From NCBI GenBank assembly GCA_964587515.1, contig CAZPMO010000021.1, positions 1 through 41,289 of the forward strand: a stretch of DNA of 41,289 bases. The letters are read 5' to 3'. Both the position numbers and the translations under genes were made by a program. Below the pieces are notes generated by a model. It saw only the letters and a list, made by a program, of their open reading frames with translations, made no database searches and had not been told where the DNA came from. Shown here in pieces: positions 32,957 through 40,444 of this stretch. Source of the DNA: CAZPMO01 sp964587515. GTDB lineage: Bacteria; Pseudomonadota; Alphaproteobacteria; MPNO01. Within the stretch, counting starts at the first letter, position 1. Every line of letters starts with the position of its first letter.

Positions 32957-34159
32957 ATGGCTTTTCTCGCTTCGCGGCTCTCGCGCATCAAGCCGTCGCC
33001 GACAAACGCGCTGACCGGCAAGGTCACCGAGATGAAAGCCGCCGGCCACGACGTGATCGGGCTCGGCGCGGGCGAACCTGATTTCGATACGCCGGATAAT
33101 ATCAAGCAGGCGGCGATCCGTGCGATTGAAGCGGGCGAGACCAAATACACCCCGGTCCCCGGCACCATGGCGCTGCGCCAGGCGATCTGCGCGAAGTTCA
33201 AGCGCGAGAACGGGCTCGACTACACGCCCGAACAGATCACCGTCTGTACCGGCGGCAAGCAGGTGATCTTCAACGCCTTCATGGCGACGCTGGATGCGGG
33301 AGACGAGGTGATCGTGCCCGCCCCCTACTGGGTATCCTACCCCGACATGGTGCTGTTGGCCGAAGGCACGCCTGTCTTTGTGGAAGGCGTGGAGACGAAC
33401 GGCTTCAAGATCACCGCCGAGCAGCTCGAGGCCGCGATTACGCCCAAGACCAAATGGGTGATGCTGAACTCGCCGTCGAATCCCACGGGCGGCGCCTATA
33501 CCGGCGCGGAGATCAAGGCGTTAACCGACGTGCTGATGCGCCATCCGCATGTCTGGGTGATGACCGATGACATGTATGAACATGTCATCTACGACGATTT
33601 CGTGTTCCACACGCCGGTCGAGATCGAGCCCGCGCTTTATGACCGTACGTTGACCATAAATGGCGTCTCGAAGGCCTATTCCATGACCGGCTGGCGCATC
33701 GGCTATGCCGGCGGACCGCTGGAACTGATCCGGGCCATGAACGTGATCCAGTCGCAATCAACCACGCACGCGACCTCGATCAGTCAGGCGGCCTCGGTCG
33801 AGGCGCTGAACGGGCCGCAGGATTTCATTGCCGAGCACAACACGGTCTTCAAGGAACGCCGCGACCTGGTGGTATCCATGCTCAACCAGGCCACGGGCAT
33901 CACCTGCCGCACCCCGGAAGGCGCGTTTTACGTCTACCCGTCCTGCGCCGGAACCATCGGCAAGACCACGCCGGACGGCAAGACCATTGAGAACGACACC
34001 GATTTCGCGACCTATTTGCTGGAGACCGAGGAGGTCGCCGTGGTCCAGGGCGAAGCGTTCGGCCTGTCGCCCTATTTCCGGATATCATACGCGACCTCGA
34101 ACGAGGCGCTGGAAGAAGCGTGCCAGCGTATCCAGCGCGCCTGCGCGGCGCTGCGTTAG
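32957..34159 (+). CDS. aspC: Aspartate aminotransferase, class I (AAT-I gamma type)
   Basis: 400 aa, PLP enzyme of fold type I. Substrate-arm GAGEPDFDTPDNIK, cofactor-site GGKQVIFNAFMA, NSPSNPTGG, and the Schiff-base lysine in SKAYSMTGWRIGY; the carboxylate-binding Arg is in FRISYA near the end. Transfers amino groups between aspartate and 2-oxoglutarate; members of this group may also use aromatic or prephenate substrates. GAAGAAGAA precedes the ATG. The stop overlaps the convergent PaiB gene by 4 nt. Confidence 0.94.
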   Translation: MAFLASRLSRIKPSPTNALTGKVTEMKAAGHDVIGLGAGEPDFDTPDNIKQAAIRAIEAGETKYTPVPGTMALRQAICAKFKRENGLDYTPEQITVCTGGKQVIFNAFMATLDAGDEVIVPAPYWVSYPDMVLLAEGTPVFVEGVETNGFKITAEQLEAAITPKTKWVMLNSPSNPTGGAYTGAEIKALTDVLMRHPHVWVMTDDMYEHVIYDDFVFHTPVEIEPALYDRTLTINGVSKAYSMTGWRIGYAGGPLELIRAMNVIQSQSTTHATSISQAASVEALNGPQDFIAEHNTVFKERRDLVVSMLNQATGITCRTPEGAFYVYPSCAGTIGKTTPDGKTIENDTDFATYLLETEEVAVVQGEAFGLSPYFRISYATSNEALEEACQRIQRACAALR

Positions 34160-34779
34160 ATTTCCCGCCCGCCGAGCCGCCGCATGGCGGCCGCGGTTTC
34201 GCGTTCCGCGTCCGAGTCGCCCCGCGCAAGCGTTTCCGCCACCCGCCCGGCATCGGCGGCGGGGCGGTCCTGGCTAAGCTTCAGCTTGCCCTCCAGCCAG
34301 TCTATTTCGAGACGAAACCCGACAATTCCTTTTAATTTGGCGGCGCGGAATTCGTCCGGCTGGCTCTCGAAACGCCACGGCGCGTCCTGGTTCGCCTCGT
34401 ATTCCGCCACCAGTCGCGCCAGCGTCGCCTCCAACACCGCCGGATCCTCGATCACCGTGGCCCGGCAGTGAGCGTGAACCGCGATATAGTTCCAGGTCGG
34501 CACCGCCGGCGCGGTCTCGTACCAGGACGGCGAGACATAGGCGTGGGGGCCGGAGAACACCACCGTCGCGCGGGGCTCTTCCCGCAACGCGCGCCAATGC
34601 GGGTTGGCCTTGGCCATATGTCCTTCAATCGCAGTCCCTTTATCATTCACCAGCACCGGCAAATGCGTTATCAGCGGCCCGTCCGGCATGGCCGAGACAA
34701 GCATCGCGAAGCCGTTCTCCCGCATTATGGCGTGGAGAAGTTCCGGGTCTGTTTCGGCGAAGGCGGGCGGTGAGTACAT
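34156..34779 (-). CDS. FMN-binding negative transcriptional regulator, PaiB family
   Basis: 207 aa from the ATG at 34779 (MYSPPAFAETD, the usual PaiB start); the longer frame overlaps the gene before it. Split-barrel flavin-binding fold: FAMLVSAMPDGPLITHLPV, EGHMAKANPHWRAL, VFSGPHAYVSPSWY, VPTWNYIAVHAHC and KLKGIVGFRLEI are all PaiB hallmarks. Bacillus PaiB represses protease and sporulation genes, but in proteobacteria the role is unsettled. Starts 4 bp after the LLM oxidoreductase stop, so same operon. Confidence 0.92.
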   Translation of the reverse strand: MYSPPAFAETDPELLHAIMRENGFAMLVSAMPDGPLITHLPVLVNDKGTAIEGHMAKANPHWRALREEPRATVVFSGPHAYVSPSWYETAPAVPTWNYIAVHAHCRATVIEDPAVLEATLARLVAEYEANQDAPWRFESQPDEFRAAKLKGIVGFRLEIDWLEGKLKLSQDRPAADAGRVAETLARGDSDAERETAAAMRRLGGREI

Positions 34780-34783
34780 CCCG

Positions 34784-35923
34784 TCACTTGCTGGCGAGGT
34801 TGTTGGGCCGGCCGGTGATATTAAGCTCAACGCCGGTCTCGCCGCGTTCGGCCTTGATTCGCCGCCATTCGTCCTGGTAGGTGGCGTTATGGCCCCGGAA
34901 ATGGGGCATCACATAGCGCGCGAACATTTCGATCGAACGCCGGAGCCGCGCGGTGTCCGCCCACTCGTGGGTGGTCAGCATCAGCCCGCCGATGCCGCCG
35001 GTCTCGGCGTTCTTCTGTTCGATCCACGCGATCGCGTCGTCCGGCGTGCCGATCACGAAATCACGGTTTTCGGCGCAGGACCGCGCAGTGAACTCGCTGA
35101 TCGGCTGGCCGGGATAGCTTTCATAAACGGCCTTCAAGCCGATGGACGAAAAATATTCGGCCTCGCGCATGATGCCTTCGGAGGCCTCTTCCCACGCCTG
35201 CTCACGGGTATCGGCGAGATAGAAACTGGTCGCGAGACGCCAGTTTTCGCGCCGGGGTGATTTGCCGTGGCGCGCCGCGGCGGCCTCCAGCCGGTTCCAA
35301 TTGTCCACATGGGTGGTCGGCCGGTTCCTGCCCACGGTCGACCACAGATGCATGTCGAAGCGCGCGCAGAGGTCCAGCACCTCGTCGCTGCCCGAGGTCG
35401 AGGCGATGGCCAGCGGCAGGCGCGGCGTCTGGAAGGAACGAAGCTGCAGGCGCAAATTCCGGAACGACCAGAATTCGCCCTCGTGATCGAAGGGTTCTTC
35501 GGTCTCGAGCAGCTTGACGATCACCTCCACCGATTCCTTCATCATCGGATAAAGCCGCTCCTGCGGCAGGTTGAAGAGCTGCTTGTCGGTGACCAGGTTG
35601 GACGGCCCCACGCCGAGTATCGCCCGCCCTCCGGTCAGGTGATCGAGAAAGGCGATGCGCTCTGCCACGTGGAACGGGTGATGGAATGGCAGGTCGATAA
35701 CCGAAGTGCCGAGGCTGATGCGCCGCGCCGTGGCGGCGGCCATGGAAAGCGCCATTTCCGGCGCCGGCATGGTCTCCCACCCGCCCGAATGATGCTCGCC
35801 GATGAAGAATTCATCGAAACCGAGTTCGTCGGCCAGATGGATGAACGAGATGTCCCGCTGGAAGGCCAAAGCCGGGTTTTCCGACGGATGATGCACCGGC
35901 ATCATGAAAAACGAGAATTTCAA
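34784..35923 (-). CDS. LLM-class flavin-dependent oxidoreductase
   Basis: 379 aa from a TTG start with GGGAGGG 8 nt upstream. Luciferase-like TIM barrel: FFIGEHHSGGWE, RISLGTSVIDLPFHHPFHVAE, and FLDHLTGGRAILGVGPSN are typical of the LuxA/alkanal-type F420/FMN monooxygenases. C-terminal part GLMLTTHEWADTARLRRSIEMF. Probably an FMNH2-dependent monooxygenase of an unknown organic substrate. Co-transcribed with the PaiB gene. Upstream lies a 400-bp gap containing PEP-CTERM regulatory motifs oriented the other way. Confidence 0.9.
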   Translation of the reverse strand: MKFSFFMMPVHHPSENPALAFQRDISFIHLADELGFDEFFIGEHHSGGWETMPAPEMALSMAAATARRISLGTSVIDLPFHHPFHVAERIAFLDHLTGGRAILGVGPSNLVTDKQLFNLPQERLYPMMKESVEVIVKLLETEEPFDHEGEFWSFRNLRLQLRSFQTPRLPLAIASTSGSDEVLDLCARFDMHLWSTVGRNRPTTHVDNWNRLEAAAARHGKSPRRENWRLATSFYLADTREQAWEEASEGIMREAEYFSSIGLKAVYESYPGQPISEFTARSCAENRDFVIGTPDDAIAWIEQKNAETGGIGGLMLTTHEWADTARLRRSIEMFARYVMPHFRGHNATYQDEWRRIKAERGETGVELNITGRPNNLASK

Positions 35924-36064
35924 ATTGTGTCCCTCCCCGAGAATTATCGCGGCCGCGTCCTGTAACGCCGCGCGGCCTTGGGGTTGTGATCGAACACCAC
36001 TCTAGGGGCCCCGATCAGGCCTTGTCCAGCCGCCGCGAGCGGCGGAAGGCGCGAAATCGGCAAG

Positions 36065-36081
36065 CGTCGGAACATTTGACG
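36065..36081 (-). promoter_or_regulatory. Distal 17-bp activator motif of PEP-CTERM gene 1
   Basis: CGTCAAATGTTCCGACG on the minus strand. Weaker match to the shared motif, but 44 bp (centre to centre) from the proximal copy, as at the other two promoters. Confidence 0.55.
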
Positions 36082-36108
36082 AACATCGGCGTCAGGACCC
36101 GCGCGAAG

Positions 36109-36125
36109 TGTCGGGATATTTTACA
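36109..36125 (-). promoter_or_regulatory. Proximal 17-bp activator motif of PEP-CTERM gene 1
   Basis: TGTAAAATATCCCGACA on the minus strand, TGT...ACA dyad ends. Centre about 75 bp upstream of the -24 element, the same distance as at PEP-CTERM gene 2. Confidence 0.75.
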
Positions 36126-36189
36126 CTTCGCAAGGCCATTCCCCGGACACCCTCCTCTAACCCATTGGGATTACGCGATTTAGCAATGT

Positions 36190-36205
36190 TGGCACGTTTC
36201 TTGCA
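36190..36205 (+). promoter_or_regulatory. Sigma-54 (RpoN) promoter of PEP-CTERM gene 1
   Basis: TGGCACGTTTCTTGCA: -24 TGGCAC and -12 TTGCA with the 5-nt spacer required for RpoN. Predicted start of transcription near 36217, giving a leader of about 105 nt before the ATG at 36323. Confidence 0.88.
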
Positions 36206-36307
36206 TGGAAGTGGTCAGTACCGTCCGTTCGACGGGCTGAATTGAGGAAATTCACTCTGTCGGAGTGACGCTAAAGTAAGGGACCTAGAGGACCCTTAAC
36301 CCAAAGA

Positions 36308-36321
36308 TCGGAGGATCAAAC
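36308..36321 (+). repeat. 14-bp direct repeat, copy 1 (ribosome site of PEP-CTERM gene 1)
   Basis: TCGGAGGATCAAAC, immediately before the ATG at 36323. An exact copy in the same orientation is at 39352-39365, downstream of the second, inverted PEP-CTERM gene and not in front of any gene. Confidence 0.8.
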
Positions 36322-36322
36322 A

Positions 36323-37054
36323 ATGTTACGAGTAAAGACACTAATGGCAGCCGCCACCGTCGCGATCTTTGCGGCAGGCGCTGCACAGTCGGCGGTGCTC
36401 ATCGACGACTTCAATGAGAGCAATCTTGGCAATCTGGAATTGCTTGTTAATCCCGGTACAGCAACCGACATGACTGCTGAGAGCCCGGGCGGCGTAATTC
36501 TGGGAACCGAACGCGACGCGAAGCTTGAATTCGTTGCCGGCGACAGCAACGCCTTCGCTCTGATCGATGCGTTCGATAACAACGTGTTCAAGCACGAGCA
36601 GGGCTCCGCGGTTAAAGCGGAAAGCTGGCTCATCTGGGACGGCGTGGACAACGATGCCGCCACCCTTGATCACACCGGTCTTGGCGGTATCGACCTTACC
36701 GAAGGCGGCGTTAACGACAAGATCGTTTTCAGCGTGTTATCCGTGAACGTGGATACCGCTGTTACCTTCAACCTGTACACCGATGCCTCGAACTGGGCCA
36801 CGGCCACGCTTACGGTTCTCGATGGCGCTACGGGCATCAAAGCAATTCCGTTTCTTAGCTTCGGCGGCGGCGCAGGCACCCTGGATCTCACGGACATCGG
36901 CGCAATCGAAATGCATATTGATGGCTCGTCCACCTTTGACAACGACCTGACCATCGACTTCATCGAAGCAACCGTTCCCGAGCCGGCCACCCTCGCCGTC
37001 TTCGGCATGGGCCTTCTCGGCCTCGGCATTGCCCGGCGCAGGCGCTCCGCCTGA
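36323..37054 (+). CDS. PEP-CTERM sorting domain protein, copy 1
   Basis: 243 aa. A signal peptide (MLRVKTLMAAATVAIFAAGAA, cleaved near AQSA) is followed by a beta-rich exported domain of about 190 residues without cysteine. The C-terminal sorting tail is VPEPATLAVFGMGLLGLGIA then RRRR: PEP motif, membrane helix and basic cluster, read by an exosortase that cleaves and anchors the protein at the surface or in the exopolysaccharide matrix. GGAGG precedes the ATG. Sigma-54 promoter and paired activator motifs upstream; hairpin terminator 30 bp downstream. A 93%-identical copy lies inverted at 39389-40120. No exosortase is in the window. Confidence 0.93.
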   Translation: MLRVKTLMAAATVAIFAAGAAQSAVLIDDFNESNLGNLELLVNPGTATDMTAESPGGVILGTERDAKLEFVAGDSNAFALIDAFDNNVFKHEQGSAVKAESWLIWDGVDNDAATLDHTGLGGIDLTEGGVNDKIVFSVLSVNVDTAVTFNLYTDASNWATATLTVLDGATGIKAIPFLSFGGGAGTLDLTDIGAIEMHIDGSSTFDNDLTIDFIEATVPEPATLAVFGMGLLGLGIARRRRSA

Positions 37055-37082
37055 TCCGACGGCATACCGCGAAACCTCCAAG

Positions 37083-37110
37083 ACGGCGGTCCTTCGGGAC
37101 CGCCGTTTTC
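37083..37110 (+). terminator. Rho-independent terminator after PEP-CTERM gene 1
   Basis: 10-bp perfect stem ACGGCGGTCC / GGACCGCCGT with a TTCG loop, followed by TTTTC. Confidence 0.9.
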
Positions 37111-37222
37111 GTTGCGTCGCCCCGATTCCACTTGATTAAGCCGTGCGCGCCTGAAAAATTAGGCGTCATAAACTGATCCGCACGAAACACGGACGGGCCA
37201 CCGGCCAGAGGGAGACAGCAAG

Positions 37223-39253
37223 ATGAGTGACGCTTCAGGGACACGCTGCGCCGCGATTGTCGGCCCCTATCTCAGCGGCAAGACAACAATGATGGAAAGT
37301 CTGCTGTTTGCCAGCGGCGGCATCCACCGCAAAGGCTCTGTAAAGGAAGGCAATTCGGTCGGCGATTCAGCGCCCGAAGCACGAAGCCGGGGGATGAGCA
37401 TCGAGGTCTCGGCCGCCTCGACCGACTATCTCGGCGATAAATGGACCTTCCTTGACTGCCCGGGTTCGATCGAACTGTGGCAGGAAACGGTGAACGCGCT
37501 GATGGTCGCCGATATCGCAATCGTGGTATTCGAGCCATCTTCGGAACGCGCCCTGTCGCTGGTGCCGCTGTTCCGCCTGCTCGACGACAAAGGTATTCCA
37601 TACGCGCTGTTCCTCAACAAGATGGACACCATCACCGAACCGGTTCTCAACGTCTATCAGGCGGCGCAGGAAGTCGCCGGGCGGCCGCTAGTGCTGCGCC
37701 AGATCCCGATCCGCGACGACGAGACCATTACCGGCTATGTCGATCTCGTGAATGGACGCGCCTACAAATACACATCGGGCGCGGCGTCCGAACGCATCGA
37801 CATGCCGGACTCGGTGGCCGGCGAATTCGAGGAAGCGCGCACGGCGATGCTGGAGTCGCTTTCCGATTTCGACGACACGCTGCTCGAACAGCTCCTTGAA
37901 GACCAGATACCGCCGGCGGACGAGATATACGGATATCTCACCACCGGCGTGCGCGCCGGCAACATCGCGCCGGTGTTCATTGGCGCTTCCGAACATGAAT
38001 TTGGCATGCGGCGGCTGCTGAAAGCGCTGCGCCACGAAGCGCCGAATGCGGAGGAGACCGCGGCGCGGCTGGGAATCGAGGCCGGAAGCGACGCCGTCGC
38101 CCAGGTGTTCAAGACCTACCACGCCCAGCACGCGGGCAAGCTGTCTCTCGCGCGCGTCTGGTCGGGGTCGGTAAGCGAGGGGATGACGCTCAACGGCAAT
38201 CGTGTCGGCGGGCTGGCCTCGCTTATGGGGGGCCAGCAAAACAAGATCGCCAGCGCCGAGGCGGGCGACGTCGCCGCGCTGGGACGCATGGACGAAATCA
38301 AAACCGGCGATATCCTGACCGCTTCGGGCGATGCGCCGTCCGGTGCGTCGGCCTGGCCCGGATCGCTGACGCCGGTCTATGCGCTTGCCATCACGCCGGA
38401 AAATCGCAACGACGAGGTCAAGCTGACCGGCGCGCTGCAACGTCTCAACGAGGAAGACCCGTCCATTTCGTACGAACAGGTGGATGAAACCCACCAGCTT
38501 CTACTGTGGGGCCAGGGCGAGATTCACCTTCTGATCGCCATGGAGAAACTCAAGGGGCGCTATAACATCGCAACCAATTCCGTGCGGCCCAACGTTCCCT
38601 ATAAGGAAACCATCCGCAAACCGGTATCCCAGCATGGCCGCTTCAAGCGCCAGACCGGCGGGCACGGCATGTTCGGCGATGTCCATGTCGATATCGCGCC
38701 CCGGCCGCGCGGCGGCGGTTTCGAGTTCTCCGACAAGATCGTCGGCGGATCGGTGCCAAAACAGTTCATCCCGGCGGTTGAGAACGGCGTGAAGGAGTTC
38801 GCGGTGGAAGGACCGCTGGGCTTCCCGGTGGTGGATTTCGCGGTGACCCTGACCGACGGGCAGTTTCACGCCGTCGATTCAAATGAGATGTCGTTCAAGC
38901 TCGCCGCCCGCGTCGCGATGACCGAAGGCATGCCGAAATGCAATCCGGTGCTGCTGGAACCCATCTCGAAGGTCGATATCGACGTGCCCACCGAATACAC
39001 CAACAAGGTGCACGGATTGATCAGCGGCCGGCGCGGCCAGATACTCGGGTTCGAAGCCAAGGAGGGCTGGATCGGCTGGGACAGCGTTCAGGCCAACATG
39101 CCGACCTCGGAGATCCAGGATTTGATCATCGAGCTGCGCTCGTTGACCATGGGGATCGGCACCTATCGGGCCGAGTTCGACCATCTGCAGGAATTCACCG
39201 GCCGCGAGGCCGACCAGGTGGTCGATGCGCGAAAGGAAGCCGCGTCCGACTAG
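37223..39253 (+). CDS. Elongation factor G-like translational GTPase (FusA2 type)
   Basis: 676 aa, EF-G domain order: G domain (P-loop GPYLSGKTT, switch I region RGMSIEVSAA, DCPGS in place of the usual DTPGH, NKMD), domain II, then domains III-V with LLWGQGEIHL, YKETIRKPVSQHGRFKRQTGGHGMFGDV and KVHGLISGRRGQILGFE. The missing His after DCPG (Ser here) and the shortened G domain are as in the secondary EF-G-like proteins of proteobacteria, not the main FusA. Role in translation unproven. AGAGGGAG precedes the ATG. It sits alone between the two inverted PEP-CTERM genes. Confidence 0.92.
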   Translation: MSDASGTRCAAIVGPYLSGKTTMMESLLFASGGIHRKGSVKEGNSVGDSAPEARSRGMSIEVSAASTDYLGDKWTFLDCPGSIELWQETVNALMVADIAIVVFEPSSERALSLVPLFRLLDDKGIPYALFLNKMDTITEPVLNVYQAAQEVAGRPLVLRQIPIRDDETITGYVDLVNGRAYKYTSGAASERIDMPDSVAGEFEEARTAMLESLSDFDDTLLEQLLEDQIPPADEIYGYLTTGVRAGNIAPVFIGASEHEFGMRRLLKALRHEAPNAEETAARLGIEAGSDAVAQVFKTYHAQHAGKLSLARVWSGSVSEGMTLNGNRVGGLASLMGGQQNKIASAEAGDVAALGRMDEIKTGDILTASGDAPSGASAWPGSLTPVYALAITPENRNDEVKLTGALQRLNEEDPSISYEQVDETHQLLLWGQGEIHLLIAMEKLKGRYNIATNSVRPNVPYKETIRKPVSQHGRFKRQTGGHGMFGDVHVDIAPRPRGGGFEFSDKIVGGSVPKQFIPAVENGVKEFAVEGPLGFPVVDFAVTLTDGQFHAVDSNEMSFKLAARVAMTEGMPKCNPVLLEPISKVDIDVPTEYTNKVHGLISGRRGQILGFEAKEGWIGWDSVQANMPTSEIQDLIIELRSLTMGIGTYRAEFDHLQEFTGREADQVVDARKEAASD

Positions 39254-39302
39254 ACGGCCTCGGCGATCGGCGGAATAAACTCGGGCCTGGATCGCGAAAT
39301 GA

Positions 39303-39330
39303 AAACGGCGGTTCCGAAGAACCGCCGTTT
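39303..39330. terminator. Bidirectional terminator between fusA2-like gene and PEP-CTERM gene 2
   Basis: 12-bp perfect stem AAACGGCGGTTC / GAACCGCCGTTT with a CGAA loop, flanked by A and T runs, so it can stop transcripts from both sides. Its stem core (ACGGCGGTY) is the same as that of the terminator at 37083. Confidence 0.9.
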
Positions 39331-39351
39331 CCTACCCGTTGATCAGTACGC

Positions 39352-39365
39352 TCGGAGGATCAAAC
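39352..39365 (+). repeat. 14-bp direct repeat, copy 2
   Basis: TCGGAGGATCAAAC, exact copy of the ribosome-site region at 36308-36321, here followed by CTAACTAA instead of an ATG. Confidence 0.8.
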
Positions 39366-39388
39366 CTAACTAACCGATCGAAAGTGGC

Positions 39389-40120
39389 TCAGGCAGCGCG
39401 CCTGCGCCGGGCATAACCGAGGCCGAGGAGGCCCATGCCGAACAACGCCAGCGAGGCGGGCTCGGGAACGGTTGCTTCGATGAAATCGATGGTCAGGTCG
39501 TTGTCTTCCGTCGTCGAACCATCAATATGCATTTCGATTGCGCCGATGTCTGTGAGATCCAAGGTGCCTGCGCCGCCGCCGAAGCTAAGAAACGGAATTG
39601 CTTTAACGCCCGCGGCGCCATCAAGAACCGTAAGCGTGGCCGTGGCCCAGTTCGAGGCATCGGTGTACAGGTTGAAAGTAACATCGGTATCCACGTTTAC
39701 GGATATGACACTGAAGGCGATCTTGTCGTTAACGCCGCCTTGAGTAAGGTCGATACCGCCAAGACCGGTGTGATCAAGGGTGGCGGCATCGTTGTCCACG
39801 CCGTCCCAGATGAGCCAGCTTTCCGCTTTAACCGCGGAGCCCTGCTCGTGCTTGAACACGTTGTTATCGAACGCATCGATCAGAGCGAAGGCGTTGCTGT
39901 CGCCGGCAACGAATTCAAGCTTCGCGTCGCGTTCGGTTCCCAGAATTACGCCGCCCGGGCTTTCAGAAATCATGTCGGTTGCTGTACCGGGATTAACAAG
40001 TAGTTCCAGATTTCCAAGAGTGCTTTCGTTGAAATCGTCGATGAGCACCGCCGACTGCGCAGCGCTCGCCGCGAAAATCGCGACGCTGGCGGCTGCCATC
40101 AGGGTTTTTACTCGTAACAT
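39389..40120 (-). CDS. PEP-CTERM sorting domain protein, copy 2
   Basis: 243 aa, aligned without gaps to copy 1 and differing at 17 or so residues, mostly near the ends; residues 53-125 are identical. Signal peptide (residues 1-22), cysteine-free beta-rich domain, and tail VPEPASLALFGMGLLGLGYA plus RRRR for exosortase sorting. AGGAGA precedes the ATG. It has its own sigma-54 promoter (40232-40247) and paired activator motifs (40312-40371), but leader and ribosome site differ from copy 1, so the duplication kept coding and promoter elements while the leader diverged. Confidence 0.93.
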   Translation of the reverse strand: MLRVKTLMAAASVAIFAASAAQSAVLIDDFNESTLGNLELLVNPGTATDMISESPGGVILGTERDAKLEFVAGDSNAFALIDAFDNNVFKHEQGSAVKAESWLIWDGVDNDAATLDHTGLGGIDLTQGGVNDKIAFSVISVNVDTDVTFNLYTDASNWATATLTVLDGAAGVKAIPFLSFGGGAGTLDLTDIGAIEMHIDGSTTEDNDLTIDFIEATVPEPASLALFGMGLLGLGYARRRRAA

Positions 40121-40231
40121 TACTCTCTCCTTTTAACGTTGATTCTTGTGTCGTTTCGGTCTTTGGGCCGGCATTCCGACGGGATGAATTTCGTAATCCG
40201 GCCACCGAAACGACGGTATCGATGTTAACCA

Positions 40232-40247
40232 GGCAAGAATCGTGCCA
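40232..40247 (-). promoter_or_regulatory. Sigma-54 (RpoN) promoter of PEP-CTERM gene 2
   Basis: Minus strand TGGCACGATTCTTGCC: -24 TGGCAC (40242-40247), 5-nt spacer, TTGCC. Predicted start near 40220, leader of about 100 nt. Confidence 0.85.
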
Positions 40248-40311
40248 ACTTCCGGAAATGGTTAACTTTCAATACGTTAACCATGGCGCTTTTGGGTGCG
40301 CGGCCGGATTG

Positions 40312-40328
40312 TGTAAAGAAAACCGACA
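40312..40328 (+). promoter_or_regulatory. Proximal 17-bp activator motif of PEP-CTERM gene 2
   Basis: TGTAAAGAAAACCGACA, centre about 75 bp upstream of the -24 element. Confidence 0.7.
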
Positions 40329-40354
40329 CTTTCGGCCGGAATCCTTGGGATTTC

Positions 40355-40371
40355 TGTAAAATTATCCGACA
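40355..40371 (+). promoter_or_regulatory. Distal 17-bp activator motif of PEP-CTERM gene 2
   Basis: TGTAAAATTATCCGACA, centred 43 bp from the proximal copy; the best consensus match in the window. Confidence 0.75.
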
Positions 40372-40375
40372 CCGG

Positions 40376-40444
40376 AATTTTGGGACACCATGACCAGCGG
40401 CGAGCGGGTCGCAAGCGCTCCGGTATAATGGTGTCCCCAAAATT
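40376..40444 (-). terminator. Inverted repeat at the end of the SDR gene, possible terminator
   Basis: AATTTTGGGACACCAT (40376-40391) and ATGGTGTCCCCAAAATT (40428-40444) are inverted repeats of 16-17 bp with one extra base and a 36-nt loop. The loop has its own GC-rich dyad. It begins at the SDR stop codon. It may end that transcript or insulate it from the PEP-CTERM control region, but the long loop makes it an unusual terminator. Confidence 0.45.

Noticed and set aside
35986..36183. 65-codon plus-strand frame upstream of PEP-CTERM gene 1
   Set aside because: It runs through the activator motifs and has no ribosome site; the 400-bp gap is better explained as control DNA.
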